DNA of 64,000 nt, from NCBI GenBank assembly GCA_023150875.1, contig JAKLKC010000029.1, positions 17,330-81,329 on the forward strand, given 5' to 3'. The notes beneath the pieces are model-generated. The model was not told the origin of the DNA, did not search any database, and saw nothing but the letters and a program-made list of their open reading frames with translations. The translations under genes and the position numbers were made by a program. This DNA is from Myxococcota bacterium (lineage in GTDB: Bacteria; Myxococcota_A; UBA796; UBA9615; JAKLKC01). Each line of letters opens with the position of its first letter. Positions within the stretch are counted from its first letter, which is position 1. Positions 9,554 through 18,024 of the stretch are shown one piece after another.

Positions 9554-12500
9554 CTACTCGGAGATGTAGCCCGCGGTGAGGAACGGGTTGCTGGTGTACC
9601 CGGCGTCGGGGTAGGTCTCCGCCATCGCGGGGTACTCGGCCGGGGAGATCTCGGTCAGCTTCCGGGCGGCGTACGCGGTGGACGCGTTGTACAGCCCCAG
9701 CTCGTACGACTTCTCGAGGGCCTTGCGGAAGTACTCGGCGGCCTTGTCCTGGAGGGGGTAGGCCTTGTCCGCCAGGGCCCCCTTGTACATCTCGCACTGC
9801 TCCTCGTTGAGCTTCTTGGGGCAGGGGGCGATCCGCAGCTTGTCGGCGAAGTCCTGGTAGAGCTCGCCGATCGCCGACAGCGCGGCGATGCCCCACTCTC
9901 CCTGCTTCAGCGCGATCACCTTCACGTACATCTCCTCGGTCTTCTTGAGGGTGTCCGTCTTGGTCTTGAGGGCCTTGCGGGCCTCCTTGTCGTCGGCGGC
10001 GAACGCGATCTTCTTGTACTTCTCGAACTCCGGCTCCAGGACGACGAACTCCATCTCGGCGGCGTACAGCGGCGCCAGCCCGAGGACCGCGGCGTCCCCC
10101 TTGGGGAGCTGCGCGAACACCGCGAGGGAGTCGCGGAAGTGCTTGTGCATCCCCGCGACGTCGCCCTTCTGCTTCAGGATCTTCCCGTACTTGAGCCGGG
10201 CCTCGAAGACCAGCTCGGGGGCCGAAGTCGAGAGGACCTTGTCGGTGAAGAAGGTCTTGTAGAGCTCCTGGGCCTTGTCGACCTGCTTGTTCTCGTGGTG
10301 CAGGTTGGCGATCTTCATCCGGGTCGCCGCCACGTCCGGCTGGTCCGGGTAGGTGGTGACGTAGAGCTCGTAGTCCTTGACGGCACCCTGCCAGTCCCCC
10401 AGGGCCTCCCGGAACAGGGCCGCGTTGTAGAGCGCGTCCATCGCTCCGAGGTAGCCGTCGGCGGCGAACCCGGTGTCCCGGGAGACGAGCTGCTCGTAGT
10501 AGCGCGTGGCGGTGGCGTAGTCGGCCACCGACTGGTAGTGCACGCCCAGCAGGGCGACGCACTTCTCGAAGAGCTTGCGCTTCTTGTCCTCGTCCTTCTT
10601 GGGGACGTCCGGGAACTTCTCGATGAAGAGCTTGCGCCTCTCCAGCGAGGCGTCCTTCTTGCCCGCGGTCCAGGCGTAGGCGCCGGCGTTGAACAGGGCC
10701 AGGGGCGCCTCGTCGGCGCTCGGGAACTCGCTGTAGAAGGCGAAGTACTTCTCAGCCGCGTCGCTGACCTTGCCCGCGTCCTTCGCCGTCTCCTCCGCCA
10801 GCTTCAGGGTCGCGCGGCGGTAGATGGTGAAGAGCTCGTCCTTGAACTTCTGGGTCTTGCCGACGTCGGGGTTGTTGTAGAACTCCCGGGCGACGTCGTT
10901 GAGCTTCTCCCAGTCCTCGATGTCGGCGTAGCTCGACAGGATGATGTTCACCGCGTACTGGGCGAGCTCGGTCTTCGAGTTGGCGCGGATGATGGACAGG
11001 AAGCGCTCGTTGGACTCCCGGAACTGGTTCCGGTCGTTCAGCATCAGCGCCGCCTTGTAGAGGATGTTCGGCGTCTTGGGGTCGTCGGGGAGCACGCGCG
11101 CGTAGGTGTCGCACGCCTTGACCATGCGCTGCTCCCAGTCGTTGAGGGGGATGGGCGCGTACTTGACCTTCGGGTCCGTCGAGGACGCCTGGGCCTTCCT
11201 CTGGACCTCGGCCGCCTTGTCCCACTCCTTCTGCTTGACGCCGATGTACTTCTCGATGGCGAAGATGGTGTTGGAGGCGGAGTCCTTGAGGTACTTGCCC
11301 TTGCCGTCCTGCTCCACGACCTTCTCGTACTGGCCCGTGGCGACGTCGTACTTCTGGAGCTTGTAGAGCACCTCCGCGTACCAGAAGCGCATCTCGTAGG
11401 AGTTCTTGCTGTCGGGGAAGTACGACAGGTACTTGTCGTAGTTGACCTCCGCCATCTCCAGGAGCTGCTGGCTCTTGCGCTTGAGGGCCTGCTGGTGGGC
11501 ATCCACGGCGACGGTGCGGAGGTTGCGCTCGATGTACTCGTTCGCCTGCTCCATCGAAGACCGGTCGTCGGCGTTGGCCTGGCTCCACCGCGACCCCTTG
11601 CCGTACTCCGACACCAGCCGGTCGATCTCGACCTGGGCGTCGTTGAAGCGATCCCGGGACCACATCGCCTTGATGATGGCGTTCTGGTACTCGGGGTTGT
11701 CCTTGGCCAGCGGCTCCTCCTTGATGAGGGTCCGGTAGGTCTCGACGGAGAGGTCGATCTTGCCCTGCTCGCCGTAGACGCTCGCCAGGCGCTTGAGCAT
11801 GTCGCGGTAGTACTTCTTCTGGCCGTACTTGGTGAAGTACTCCTTGGCCTCCTCCAGGTCCCCCTCCTCCGAGAAGAAGAGGACCAGGTCCTTCAGCGCC
11901 TCCTCCTTGAGGCTGATGCCCGTGTCCGCCTTGCCCGCGGCCTGGGTGATGCGGTCGGTCTCGGCGACCACCCGCTTCATGGTCTCGATGGCCTCGCGGA
12001 ACTCGCCCACGTTGTAGTAGCACCAGCCCAGCTTGTAGAGGGCGAAGGTGTAGATCTTCGTGTCCTTGAAGGACGCCGCCTTCCGGTAGGCCTGAAGGGC
12101 CTTGTAGGCGTTGTTGTTGTCGAAGTAGTACTCGCCGATGGCGTTGTACGCGTCCGGGACGTACTGCGACTGCGGGTACTGCTTGACGAGCTGGTTGTAG
12201 TACTCCAGCCCCTCCTTCTGGTCGCCGATGTCGTTCAGCGCGAAGGCCAAGTAGAACATCGCCTCGTCGATGCGGGGGTAGTTCGGGTAGTTCTGGAGGA
12301 TGTTCTGGTAGTTGGCGATGGCCTTGCGGGTGTACTGCTGGGAGCGGGTGTTGTCGGGCTTGGGCTGGCCCCTCTTCGCCTGCTCATCGGGGGGCAGGTT
12401 GAACCACTCGTCGTAGGTCTTCTCGAACTCCTCCATCTCCTGGAACGCCTCGTCCTTGGACTGCTCCCAGTAGAGGTCCGCGAGGCGCATCAGCATCTCG

Positions 12501-12826
12501 GCCTTCTGGGAGCCGGCGATGGCGGGGTTCTTGAGGATCTCCTTGAGCTGGTCGATGGCCTCCTGGCGCTTCTGCCGGGCGAGCTCGCTGTACTTCGAGC
12601 GCTCCTGCTCCTTCTGGTACTTCTTGAGGTCGACGACCTTGCGCTTCTCCTCGACCTTCTTCACCTCCTTCTTGGTCTCGGGCTCGCGCTGGGAGGTCGG
12701 CGCGGTGTCGCCCGCGGCACCGAAGGCGTCGTGGACGGCGAGCCACGCGCCTCGGCTCGGGGTGAGTACCGTCGCGCCCAGGAGAAGGGCGGTGGCGACG
12801 AGGCTGTGGGGACCGGGAAGGCGCAT
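9554..12826 (-). CDS. gltD: Giant TPR protein, GltD/AgmU- or NfsD-like
   Basis: 1090 residues with an N-terminal signal peptide (~1-26). A highly charged Lys/Glu helix follows (~48-125), then repeated TPR-like helical hairpins over most of the rest. Typical units include FYLAFALNDIGDQKEGLEYY and YKLGWCYYNVGEFREAIETM. In Myxococcus the paralogue AgmU/GltD is a large periplasmic and cytoplasm-associated TPR scaffold that decorates moving adhesion sites, and NfsD is its sporulation counterpart. Tyr content is high (YY pairs throughout), unlike other genes in the window, as is common for periplasmic TPR scaffolds. It sits between the gltC- and gltE-like genes exactly as in the nfs operon. Confidence 0.8.
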   Translation of the reverse strand: MRLPGPHSLVATALLLGATVLTPSRGAWLAVHDAFGAAGDTAPTSQREPETKKEVKKVEEKRKVVDLKKYQKEQERSKYSELARQKRQEAIDQLKEILKNPAIAGSQKAEMLMRLADLYWEQSKDEAFQEMEEFEKTYDEWFNLPPDEQAKRGQPKPDNTRSQQYTRKAIANYQNILQNYPNYPRIDEAMFYLAFALNDIGDQKEGLEYYNQLVKQYPQSQYVPDAYNAIGEYYFDNNNAYKALQAYRKAASFKDTKIYTFALYKLGWCYYNVGEFREAIETMKRVVAETDRITQAAGKADTGISLKEEALKDLVLFFSEEGDLEEAKEYFTKYGQKKYYRDMLKRLASVYGEQGKIDLSVETYRTLIKEEPLAKDNPEYQNAIIKAMWSRDRFNDAQVEIDRLVSEYGKGSRWSQANADDRSSMEQANEYIERNLRTVAVDAHQQALKRKSQQLLEMAEVNYDKYLSYFPDSKNSYEMRFWYAEVLYKLQKYDVATGQYEKVVEQDGKGKYLKDSASNTIFAIEKYIGVKQKEWDKAAEVQRKAQASSTDPKVKYAPIPLNDWEQRMVKACDTYARVLPDDPKTPNILYKAALMLNDRNQFRESNERFLSIIRANSKTELAQYAVNIILSSYADIEDWEKLNDVAREFYNNPDVGKTQKFKDELFTIYRRATLKLAEETAKDAGKVSDAAEKYFAFYSEFPSADEAPLALFNAGAYAWTAGKKDASLERRKLFIEKFPDVPKKDEDKKRKLFEKCVALLGVHYQSVADYATATRYYEQLVSRDTGFAADGYLGAMDALYNAALFREALGDWQGAVKDYELYVTTYPDQPDVAATRMKIANLHHENKQVDKAQELYKTFFTDKVLSTSAPELVFEARLKYGKILKQKGDVAGMHKHFRDSLAVFAQLPKGDAAVLGLAPLYAAEMEFVVLEPEFEKYKKIAFAADDKEARKALKTKTDTLKKTEEMYVKVIALKQGEWGIAALSAIGELYQDFADKLRIAPCPKKLNEEQCEMYKGALADKAYPLQDKAAEYFRKALEKSYELGLYNASTAYAARKLTEISPAEYPAMAETYPDAGYTSNPFLTAGYISE

Positions 12827-12946
12827 GTCTGGCTCACTCCGTCAATCGGACCTGGGGGGACCGCGAGGCCGGCCGGGGGCGGCTTGGGACGGGAGTTCCG
12901 TCCGCCCCCGCCACGGCGGTCGGGCATGGAGGGCGCCTGGGCGGCG

Positions 12947-14824
12947 CTACTCGCAAGACCCCTTCTCGGTGAAGATGTAGAACCCGAGCTCGTCGTGCCA
13001 GTACTCGTTGTTGAACGGCCAGTACACGTACTCGGGGTTGGTGGCGAACTCGTACTCGAGTCCCTCGGCGATGTTGATCTGGTCCGGGTCTCGGGCGGCG
13101 GCCTTGTACTTCTGGTACTCGCCGCTGGCGACCTCGAACCGGATGATGGAGGCCTGACCCATCAGCTCGGCGAGCTGCTGGCCCACGGAGTTCATCTCGT
13201 TGACCAGCACGATGCCCGCGAGCTTCATGTATCGCTTGCGGCTGCGCTTCAGGCTGTCGAGGACGGCCTTGCCCACCGACGAGTCCCGCCACTGGCTCTT
13301 CATCGAGCCGACCAGGGCGATCTCCTTCTCGATCTGGAGGACGTGCCGGTGGGGCCCCGAGAAGTTCTGGTTCGCCTCGATGCGGGCGAACACCGCCTTG
13401 GGCAGCTTGGCGTAAGTCGAGTCCTTCGAGTACAGGGTCTTGTAGGCGTGCTGGGGGGGCAGCTCCCGCTGCTCGTAGGTCTTCACGAACCGCTGGATCT
13501 CGTCCAGCAGCGGCTTGTAGTAGGACTCGAACTGGTCGAGGGTCTTGGTGACGTCCCGGTACTCGCAGATCCGGTAGTACACCAGCGCCTTGAGGATGGT
13601 GACCTCGGGGATCCAGAACTCGTTGGTGAAGAAGGGCGACTCCACCGTCATGATGTGGCCGAGGGCGCGGTTCTCCTGGCCCTCCGCCATGAAGTACGCC
13701 CAGCTCGCCTCGAAGAGGGCCTCGGGCCAGTGGGGCGAGTAGCGCGGCATGACGTTGTCGTAGTAGTAGGCCGCGCGATCGAACTGCTCGATCCCGTAGT
13801 AGATCCGCCCCAGGTTCATCACCGACAGGGTCTTGAGACGCTCGGTCTCCTCGGGCTTGCTGTAGGGGCTGTTCTCCCGGATGACCTGGACGAACTTGTT
13901 GACCGCCTGCTTGAGCTTTCCCTGCCGGTTGTAGATGACGCCGGTGAAGTAAAGGGACTGGAGGTAGCGGTCGCTGTTGTCGGGCACCTTCGAGAAGTAC
14001 TTGCGGGCCTTCGAGAAGTTCTGCTCCTCGAACATCCGCACCCCGAGGAGGTAGTTCAGGTCCGCCTGCACCTTCGCGGGGAAGTCATCGGGGTTGACGT
14101 CGTTGATGAGGCGGACGATGGCCGAGTTGTCGCCGGTCTCCTTCGCGATGTAGACCAGCTTGGCGAGCGCGTAGCCGTAGTACGTCGTCCCGCCGCCGTC
14201 CTGGACCACCTTCACGAAGTAGGTCTGGGCGGAGTCGTACAGACCGAGCTTGTAGAGGGAGTCCGCCAGGTAGTAGTTGATCTTCACCTCCTGCTCGGGG
14301 TACTCGCCCTTCTCGAGGAGCTCGTAGAGGCCGAGGGAGGCGGTCAGGTACTTCTTGCTCTTGTAGATCCCGATGAACTGCTTGAGCTTGGGCGGCGTGC
14401 CCGCGATCTTGGCGGCGTTGCGCTGGCGGGCCGCCTCGTCCTCGGCGGTGCGGCGCACCCGGATCTCCTCTTCACCGTCGTCCTTGGGCTCCTCTTCCCC
14501 ACCGGACCCGCTCCGGACCTCGTCGCGGGTGTCGCCCCCGCCGCGGGGCGCCTGCTCCTCGGCGGGGGTGGTGCTCCCACCGGAGCCCTGCATCGCCTTC
14601 AGGACGTCGTCGCTCACCCCCTCGCGGCGCAGGTTGATGATGTCCTGGGCGGAGAGGGTGAAGACCGCATCGCTCGACTGGATGGTCGAGATGATGATGC
14701 TGTCGGGCACACCGACCTTCACCATGTTGATGACGTCGTCCTGGCTGAGCGCCCACGCGGGGGCGGAGGCCAGCAACAGGCTCAGGGCGACGGCGGACTG
14801 GGCGACGAGGCGCTTGATCTTCAT
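12947..14824 (-). CDS. gltC: Exported TPR protein with tandem N-terminal helical repeats, GltC/NfsC-like
   Basis: 625 residues. A signal peptide (1-25, cleavage after AWA) is followed by two copies of a small helical unit: LSQDDVINMVKVGVPDSII (26-44) and LSAQDIINLRREGVSDDVL (57-75). A Pro/Gly/Asp/Glu-rich spacer follows (~80-130), then TPR hairpins to about 430 and a helical C-terminal domain ending with a Cys two residues before the end. In M. xanthus GltC/NfsC are periplasmic TPR proteins of the complexes. The 120-bp gap before gltD is the second largest in the operon, after gltF-gltG. The tandem N-terminal unit is the clearest internal repeat. Confidence 0.75.
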   Translation of the reverse strand: MKIKRLVAQSAVALSLLLASAPAWALSQDDVINMVKVGVPDSIIISTIQSSDAVFTLSAQDIINLRREGVSDDVLKAMQGSGGSTTPAEEQAPRGGGDTRDEVRSGSGGEEEPKDDGEEEIRVRRTAEDEAARQRNAAKIAGTPPKLKQFIGIYKSKKYLTASLGLYELLEKGEYPEQEVKINYYLADSLYKLGLYDSAQTYFVKVVQDGGGTTYYGYALAKLVYIAKETGDNSAIVRLINDVNPDDFPAKVQADLNYLLGVRMFEEQNFSKARKYFSKVPDNSDRYLQSLYFTGVIYNRQGKLKQAVNKFVQVIRENSPYSKPEETERLKTLSVMNLGRIYYGIEQFDRAAYYYDNVMPRYSPHWPEALFEASWAYFMAEGQENRALGHIMTVESPFFTNEFWIPEVTILKALVYYRICEYRDVTKTLDQFESYYKPLLDEIQRFVKTYEQRELPPQHAYKTLYSKDSTYAKLPKAVFARIEANQNFSGPHRHVLQIEKEIALVGSMKSQWRDSSVGKAVLDSLKRSRKRYMKLAGIVLVNEMNSVGQQLAELMGQASIIRFEVASGEYQKYKAAARDPDQINIAEGLEYEFATNPEYVYWPFNNEYWHDELGFYIFTEKGSCE

Positions 14825-14907
14825 GGCGCTGCGGGCACCTTCGGCGTGAGCTCCCGGGGAGCCCCCGGCTCACGCCGAGCCGGGGCGGGAAGGGTTCGAG
14901 AGGGCGA

Positions 14908-15816
14908 TCAGCGGGAGGACTTCACCTTGGGCGGCAGGAAGAAGCTCGCGCCGAGCTGGATCGCGAAGTTGTTCTTCATCTCCAGGTTGAGCTGGTCGCG
15001 GTCGACCTGCTCGATGTGGATGTAGGACCGGCCCTCGAGGCGGAGCGCGAAGAACTGGTTGAAGGCCACCCGGAACCCGAATCCGAAGTTGGTGGCCAGG
15101 TGCCACTGGTTGAGGAACCTCGGGTCGCCGCCCTCGATGATCTCTGCGTCGTCCGCGGTCTGCACCACCCCCAGTCCGATGAGGAGGTAGAGGTCGTAGT
15201 TGATGATCTTGAGGGTGCCGAGCTCGATCTTGCCGAAGATCGGCGACATGCCGATGTCGAAGGCCCCGATGAACTGGATCCGGGAGATGTCGGGGACGAC
15301 CTCGGTGCCCGTCAGCAGCTCGTTGGTGAGCGCCTTGTAATCGGTCCTCCCCAGGTTCGGCGAGTAGGCCAAGAACCACTCCAGGCTGAACAGCTCGTTG
15401 ACGTGATAAGCAATGTTCGCGCCAGCGAGAATCCGGCTCAGGAACGGGTCGTTGCTCACGTAGCCGAACATCGGCGTGACCTCGACCCGATGGAACTTGA
15501 GGAAGTCCTTGCGCTGGACGATCTTGATGATGCGCTTGCGCTTGCCCTCGTCGATGAGGGGGTCGACGTCCTTCTTGCCCTTCCGCGGGCGGGCCTCGGC
15601 CTCGTCATCGGACGACCGCCGGGTGCTGGAGGTCGAACCCCCGTCGTCGGATCCGTCGCTGGAGCCGCCCCCTTCGGTCCCCCCCTCGTCGGAGTCGTCC
15701 TCCGCGGCGGCGACCGGGGGGCTCGCGGGCGCGCCGTCGGCGGGATCCTCCGCCGCGGCGAGGGTCGGGAGGAGCATCAGCAGGCCGAGGAGCGCGGGCA
15801 GGGGCGGGATTCGCAT
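14908..15816 (-). CDS. gltB: Outer-membrane beta-barrel protein of the myxobacterial-plus type, GltB/NfsB-like
   Basis: 302 residues. A signal peptide (1-~22) leads to an acidic Ser/Gly/Asp/Glu-rich stretch (~23-75) and a basic patch (~77-105). A barrel domain of about 190 residues then begins around FGYVSNDPF (117-125). The same motif opens the barrel of the upstream gene (FGFISNNPF), so the two are paralogues, probably the outer-membrane barrel family first described in myxobacteria. GltA and GltB are outer-membrane components of the gliding machine, and NfsA and NfsB of the spore-coat machine. The gap to gltA is 53 bp, supporting cotranscription. Confidence 0.8.
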   Translation of the reverse strand: MRIPPLPALLGLLMLLPTLAAAEDPADGAPASPPVAAAEDDSDEGGTEGGGSSDGSDDGGSTSSTRRSSDDEAEARPRKGKKDVDPLIDEGKRKRIIKIVQRKDFLKFHRVEVTPMFGYVSNDPFLSRILAGANIAYHVNELFSLEWFLAYSPNLGRTDYKALTNELLTGTEVVPDISRIQFIGAFDIGMSPIFGKIELGTLKIINYDLYLLIGLGVVQTADDAEIIEGGDPRFLNQWHLATNFGFGFRVAFNQFFALRLEGRSYIHIEQVDRDQLNLEMKNNFAIQLGASFFLPPKVKSSR

Positions 15817-15869
15817 CGGGCGTTCTCTCTGGTTCGCGGTGCTCTGCGAGGTGTTTCGCGGGGCAGGGC

Positions 15870-16769
15870 TCAGTTGTCGCGGGAGGCGACGGTGGGCTCC
15901 TTCTTCGCGCCCGGCACGAAGAAGCTCCCGCCGACGGTGACCACGAAGCTATTGGCGAGGGACGTGGTGCACCGGGCGGCGGATCCCGCGGCGCCGCAGC
16001 TCAGGCGGTTCGCCTCGAGGCCGGGGAGGCGGTGGTTGGCCGAGGCGTTGTCGGTGTTGGAGAAGTCGAGGGTCTGGTCGAGGGTGAGGTAGAAGCGGGC
16101 GTCGATGCGCAGGGCCGCCGACCGGCTCAGGAAGATCTTCATGCCGAGGCCGAGGTTGGCGGCGAACAGGCTGTTGGTCTGCTCGGAGTAGATGTTGAGG
16201 ACTCCGTCGTTCTCCAGACGGAGCATCTCGATGGTCTCGCCGAAGTAGCCGACCCCCAGGGCGAAGTAGAAGTCCAGGTTGATGACGGCGAGCCCCATGG
16301 GGTTGATCTTGCCGTACATCGGGCTCCAGATGAGGTCGACGTTGGCGTAGATCCCGGGGTCGGTGGCCTCCAGGTAGAACTCCGACTGGCTCTGGAGCAG
16401 TTGGAGGACCGCGCCGGCGAGGCCCTTCTCGTTGGCGGTGCCGGACAGGAACCCGTACTGCCCCTGCACCTCGACGGCGATGCGCTCGCTGAAGTGGTAG
16501 GCGAGGGCGAGGCCGCCGACCATGTCCTGGTTGAAGGGGTTGTTGCTGATGAAGCCGAAGAAGGGGGCGATCTCCAGGCGCTTCGCCTTCGAGAAGAACT
16601 TCCGCCGGACCTTCTGGGGGCTCTTCTCCTTGGGGGCGCGGGTCGCGACGACCGTGCCGCCGTCGTCGACGCCGCTATCGGAGTCCTCGTCCGCGTCCGC
16701 GGCGAACGACGCCGTCGGCGACAGCATCAGCGCGCAAGCGAGGCACAGCAGGGGCCACCTTCTCATCAC
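15870..16769 (-). CDS. gltA: Outer-membrane beta-barrel protein, first gene of the Glt/Nfs operon (GltA/NfsA-like)
   Basis: 299 residues. A signal peptide (1-23, cleavage SFA-A) is followed by an acidic Asp/Glu/Ser segment (24-38), a basic segment (~46-64) and a barrel starting at FGFISNNPF (71-79). Conserved strand text shared with GltB includes a Pro-x-(Tyr/Phe)-Gly-Lys-Ile turn. A Cys pair near the C-terminus (LSCGAAGSAARC) may form a loop disulfide. The second Met (16766) is an equally good start. The gene begins about 165 nt downstream of a TTGACA/TAAAAA promoter and heads the eight-gene set. Confidence 0.8.
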   Translation of the reverse strand: MMRRWPLLCLACALMLSPTASFAADADEDSDSGVDDGGTVVATRAPKEKSPQKVRRKFFSKAKRLEIAPFFGFISNNPFNQDMVGGLALAYHFSERIAVEVQGQYGFLSGTANEKGLAGAVLQLLQSQSEFYLEATDPGIYANVDLIWSPMYGKINPMGLAVINLDFYFALGVGYFGETIEMLRLENDGVLNIYSEQTNSLFAANLGLGMKIFLSRSAALRIDARFYLTLDQTLDFSNTDNASANHRLPGLEANRLSCGAAGSAARCTTSLANSFVVTVGGSFFVPGAKKEPTVASRDN

Positions 16770-16940
16770 GGGGGGACTCCACCCGGTCCGGGCGCGACGG
16801 CGGGTCGTGCGGCGAACCGCGAGTTGCGGAGGGTCATCGGGATCGGCTTCGACCGGTACCCGCGGTCCCGGCCCCGAGAGCCCGTCCCGGAGGGGGAGAA
16901 CGCGGGTGCCGAGACGCGAGCATGCGAAAGTCAGGTAGGC

Positions 16941-16970
16941 TTTTTACCGGCGCTCCGCCGACCTTGTCAA
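16941..16970 (-). promoter_or_regulatory. Sigma-70-like promoter for the Glt/Nfs operon
   Basis: Read on the - strand: TTGACA (16965-16970), 18-nt spacer, TAAAAA (16941-16946). The -35 is a perfect consensus in a very GC-rich background. It points to gltA with a leader of roughly 165 nt. The rest of the 313-bp divergent gap (16770-17082) shows no other clear feature besides the + strand promoter. Confidence 0.65.
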
Positions 16971-17005
16971 GCGAGGGGCTCGTGGTCGGTTCGAGGGGGG
17001 GCGTT

Positions 17006-17034
17006 TTGTAAATCGTTGATCTTGAATGTAAAAT
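17006..17034 (+). promoter_or_regulatory. Sigma-70-like promoter for the small secreted protein gene
   Basis: TTGTAA (17006-17011), 17-nt spacer, TAAAAT (17029-17034), inside the most AT-rich stretch of the region. It lies 48 nt before the ATG at 17083, back to back with the operon promoter on the other strand, so the two may share regulators. Confidence 0.65.
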
Positions 17035-17082
17035 CTCGTTACAGCGCCGGACGGTGCGGGCGCGAGGGGCAAGGGAGAAGGG

Positions 17083-17538
17083 ATGGCGGCCGGTGACCGG
17101 GTGGGCGGAGCGGCGATCACGGGGCTCCTGGTGGCGCTGTGGGCATCGGCGCTGGCGGCGGGGACCCCCGTGCGGGTGGAGCCGGACCGGGCGCGCTACG
17201 CGCCGGGGCAGCAGGCGGTGCTGCGCGTCACCAACGAGACCGGTGCCCCGGTGTGGGTGCCCGGATGCCGCCCCTTCGAGCTGCAGGTCTTCGACGACGA
17301 CCGGTTCCGGGCTGTGCGCTGGGAGCCCTGTGAGCGCGAGGCGAAGGCGACCAGGCTGCCCGTCGGGGCCAGCGAGTTGCCGTTCACCGTCCCGGCGGAC
17401 GCATCGGGCCGCGTCTATCGCGCGGTGCTCACGTTCGGTTCCGGGTGTCGTGACGGCCTCCCTTTGAGTGGCGCCGGGTGCAAGGGGTTCGCCAGCCGCG
17501 TGAGTCCGAGCTTCCGCGGCGGGCGTGGGGGGGAGTGA
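17083..17538 (+). CDS. Small secreted protein with predicted beta-sandwich
   Basis: 151 residues. A signal peptide is likely up to residue ~26 (ALAAG). The mature part reads as an Ig-like beta-sandwich: VRVEPDRARYAPGQQAVLRV followed by NETGAPVWVPGC, the pattern of extracellular adhesion or inhibitor-like domains. Four Cys could make two disulfides. ATG 17083 is preceded by AAGGGAGAAGGG, a good ribosome site. No specific family is recognised. It is divergently transcribed from the Glt/Nfs operon and ends 9 bp before the 3' end of the opposite rimB gene. Confidence 0.7.
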   Translation: MAAGDRVGGAAITGLLVALWASALAAGTPVRVEPDRARYAPGQQAVLRVTNETGAPVWVPGCRPFELQVFDDDRFRAVRWEPCEREAKATRLPVGASELPFTVPADASGRVYRAVLTFGSGCRDGLPLSGAGCKGFASRVSPSFRGGRGGE

Positions 17539-17547
17539 GCCGGGCGC

Positions 17548-18024
17548 CTAGGGTTCGGCCGTCGCCGGGGGCGCGGTGAGGAAGCGCCGGGCGGGGTCGA
17601 CCAGGAAACGCCCGGCAAGGGCCGTGCGGCCGACGAGCATCGGGAAGACCATCTCGGTGCGGCGCGTCAGGGTGACGTAGGTGACGAAGGACAGGGACCC
17701 GATGAGGATGCGGGTCTGGATGAGGGGCCTCAGCTCGGTGTGGCCGCCGGAGTCGCGGACGGCGATCCGCCCAAGGAGGGGCAGGTCGATGGGGGGCGAG
17801 AGCTCCTCGGCGCAGCCGTCCAGGACGTAGGGCACCTGGAAGCGCAGGACGTCGTGGGTGGCGCCCGCGGCGTCGCGGACCGTGCCCACCACCGTGGGGT
17901 TCTCCACGTGCAGGGCGCACGAGCGGGCGCCGGTGTCCAGCTTCGCGGTGAGGAGCGGTACCCCCAGGTCGGGGAGCGCGATCCTCTCGACCCAGCCCGC
18001 CAGCAGGGGGGCGGGGGCTGTCAG
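17548..18024 (-). CDS. rimB: Retropepsin-like 'ATP-dependent zinc protease' family protein, RimB-type
   Basis: 158 residues. The motif LDTGARSCALH is the aspartic-protease-type DTGA seen in the family labelled ATP-dependent zinc protease (RimB in Pseudomonas), which works next to RimK. Further family text includes LRPLIQTRILIG and MLVGRTALAGRFLVDP. It directly follows rimK. No ATG, GTG or TTG is in a suitable place. The best start is a CTG at 18024 that overlaps the rimK stop (CTGA), so the gene probably depends on translational coupling. The family is thought to counteract or modulate RimK glutamylation. The start codon is inference. Confidence 0.8.
   Translation of the reverse strand: MTAPAPLLAGWVERIALPDLGVPLLTAKLDTGARSCALHVENPTVVGTVRDAAGATHDVLRFQVPYVLDGCAEELSPPIDLPLLGRIAVRDSGGHTELRPLIQTRILIGSLSFVTYVTLTRRTEMVFPMLVGRTALAGRFLVDPARRFLTAPPATAEP

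Noticed and set aside
8627..15025. A 2132-residue open frame antisense to gltC, gltD and gltE
   Set aside because: It is a mirror of GC-rich third positions in real genes on the other strand. Its Val/Leu/Gly-only composition is unlike a folded protein.
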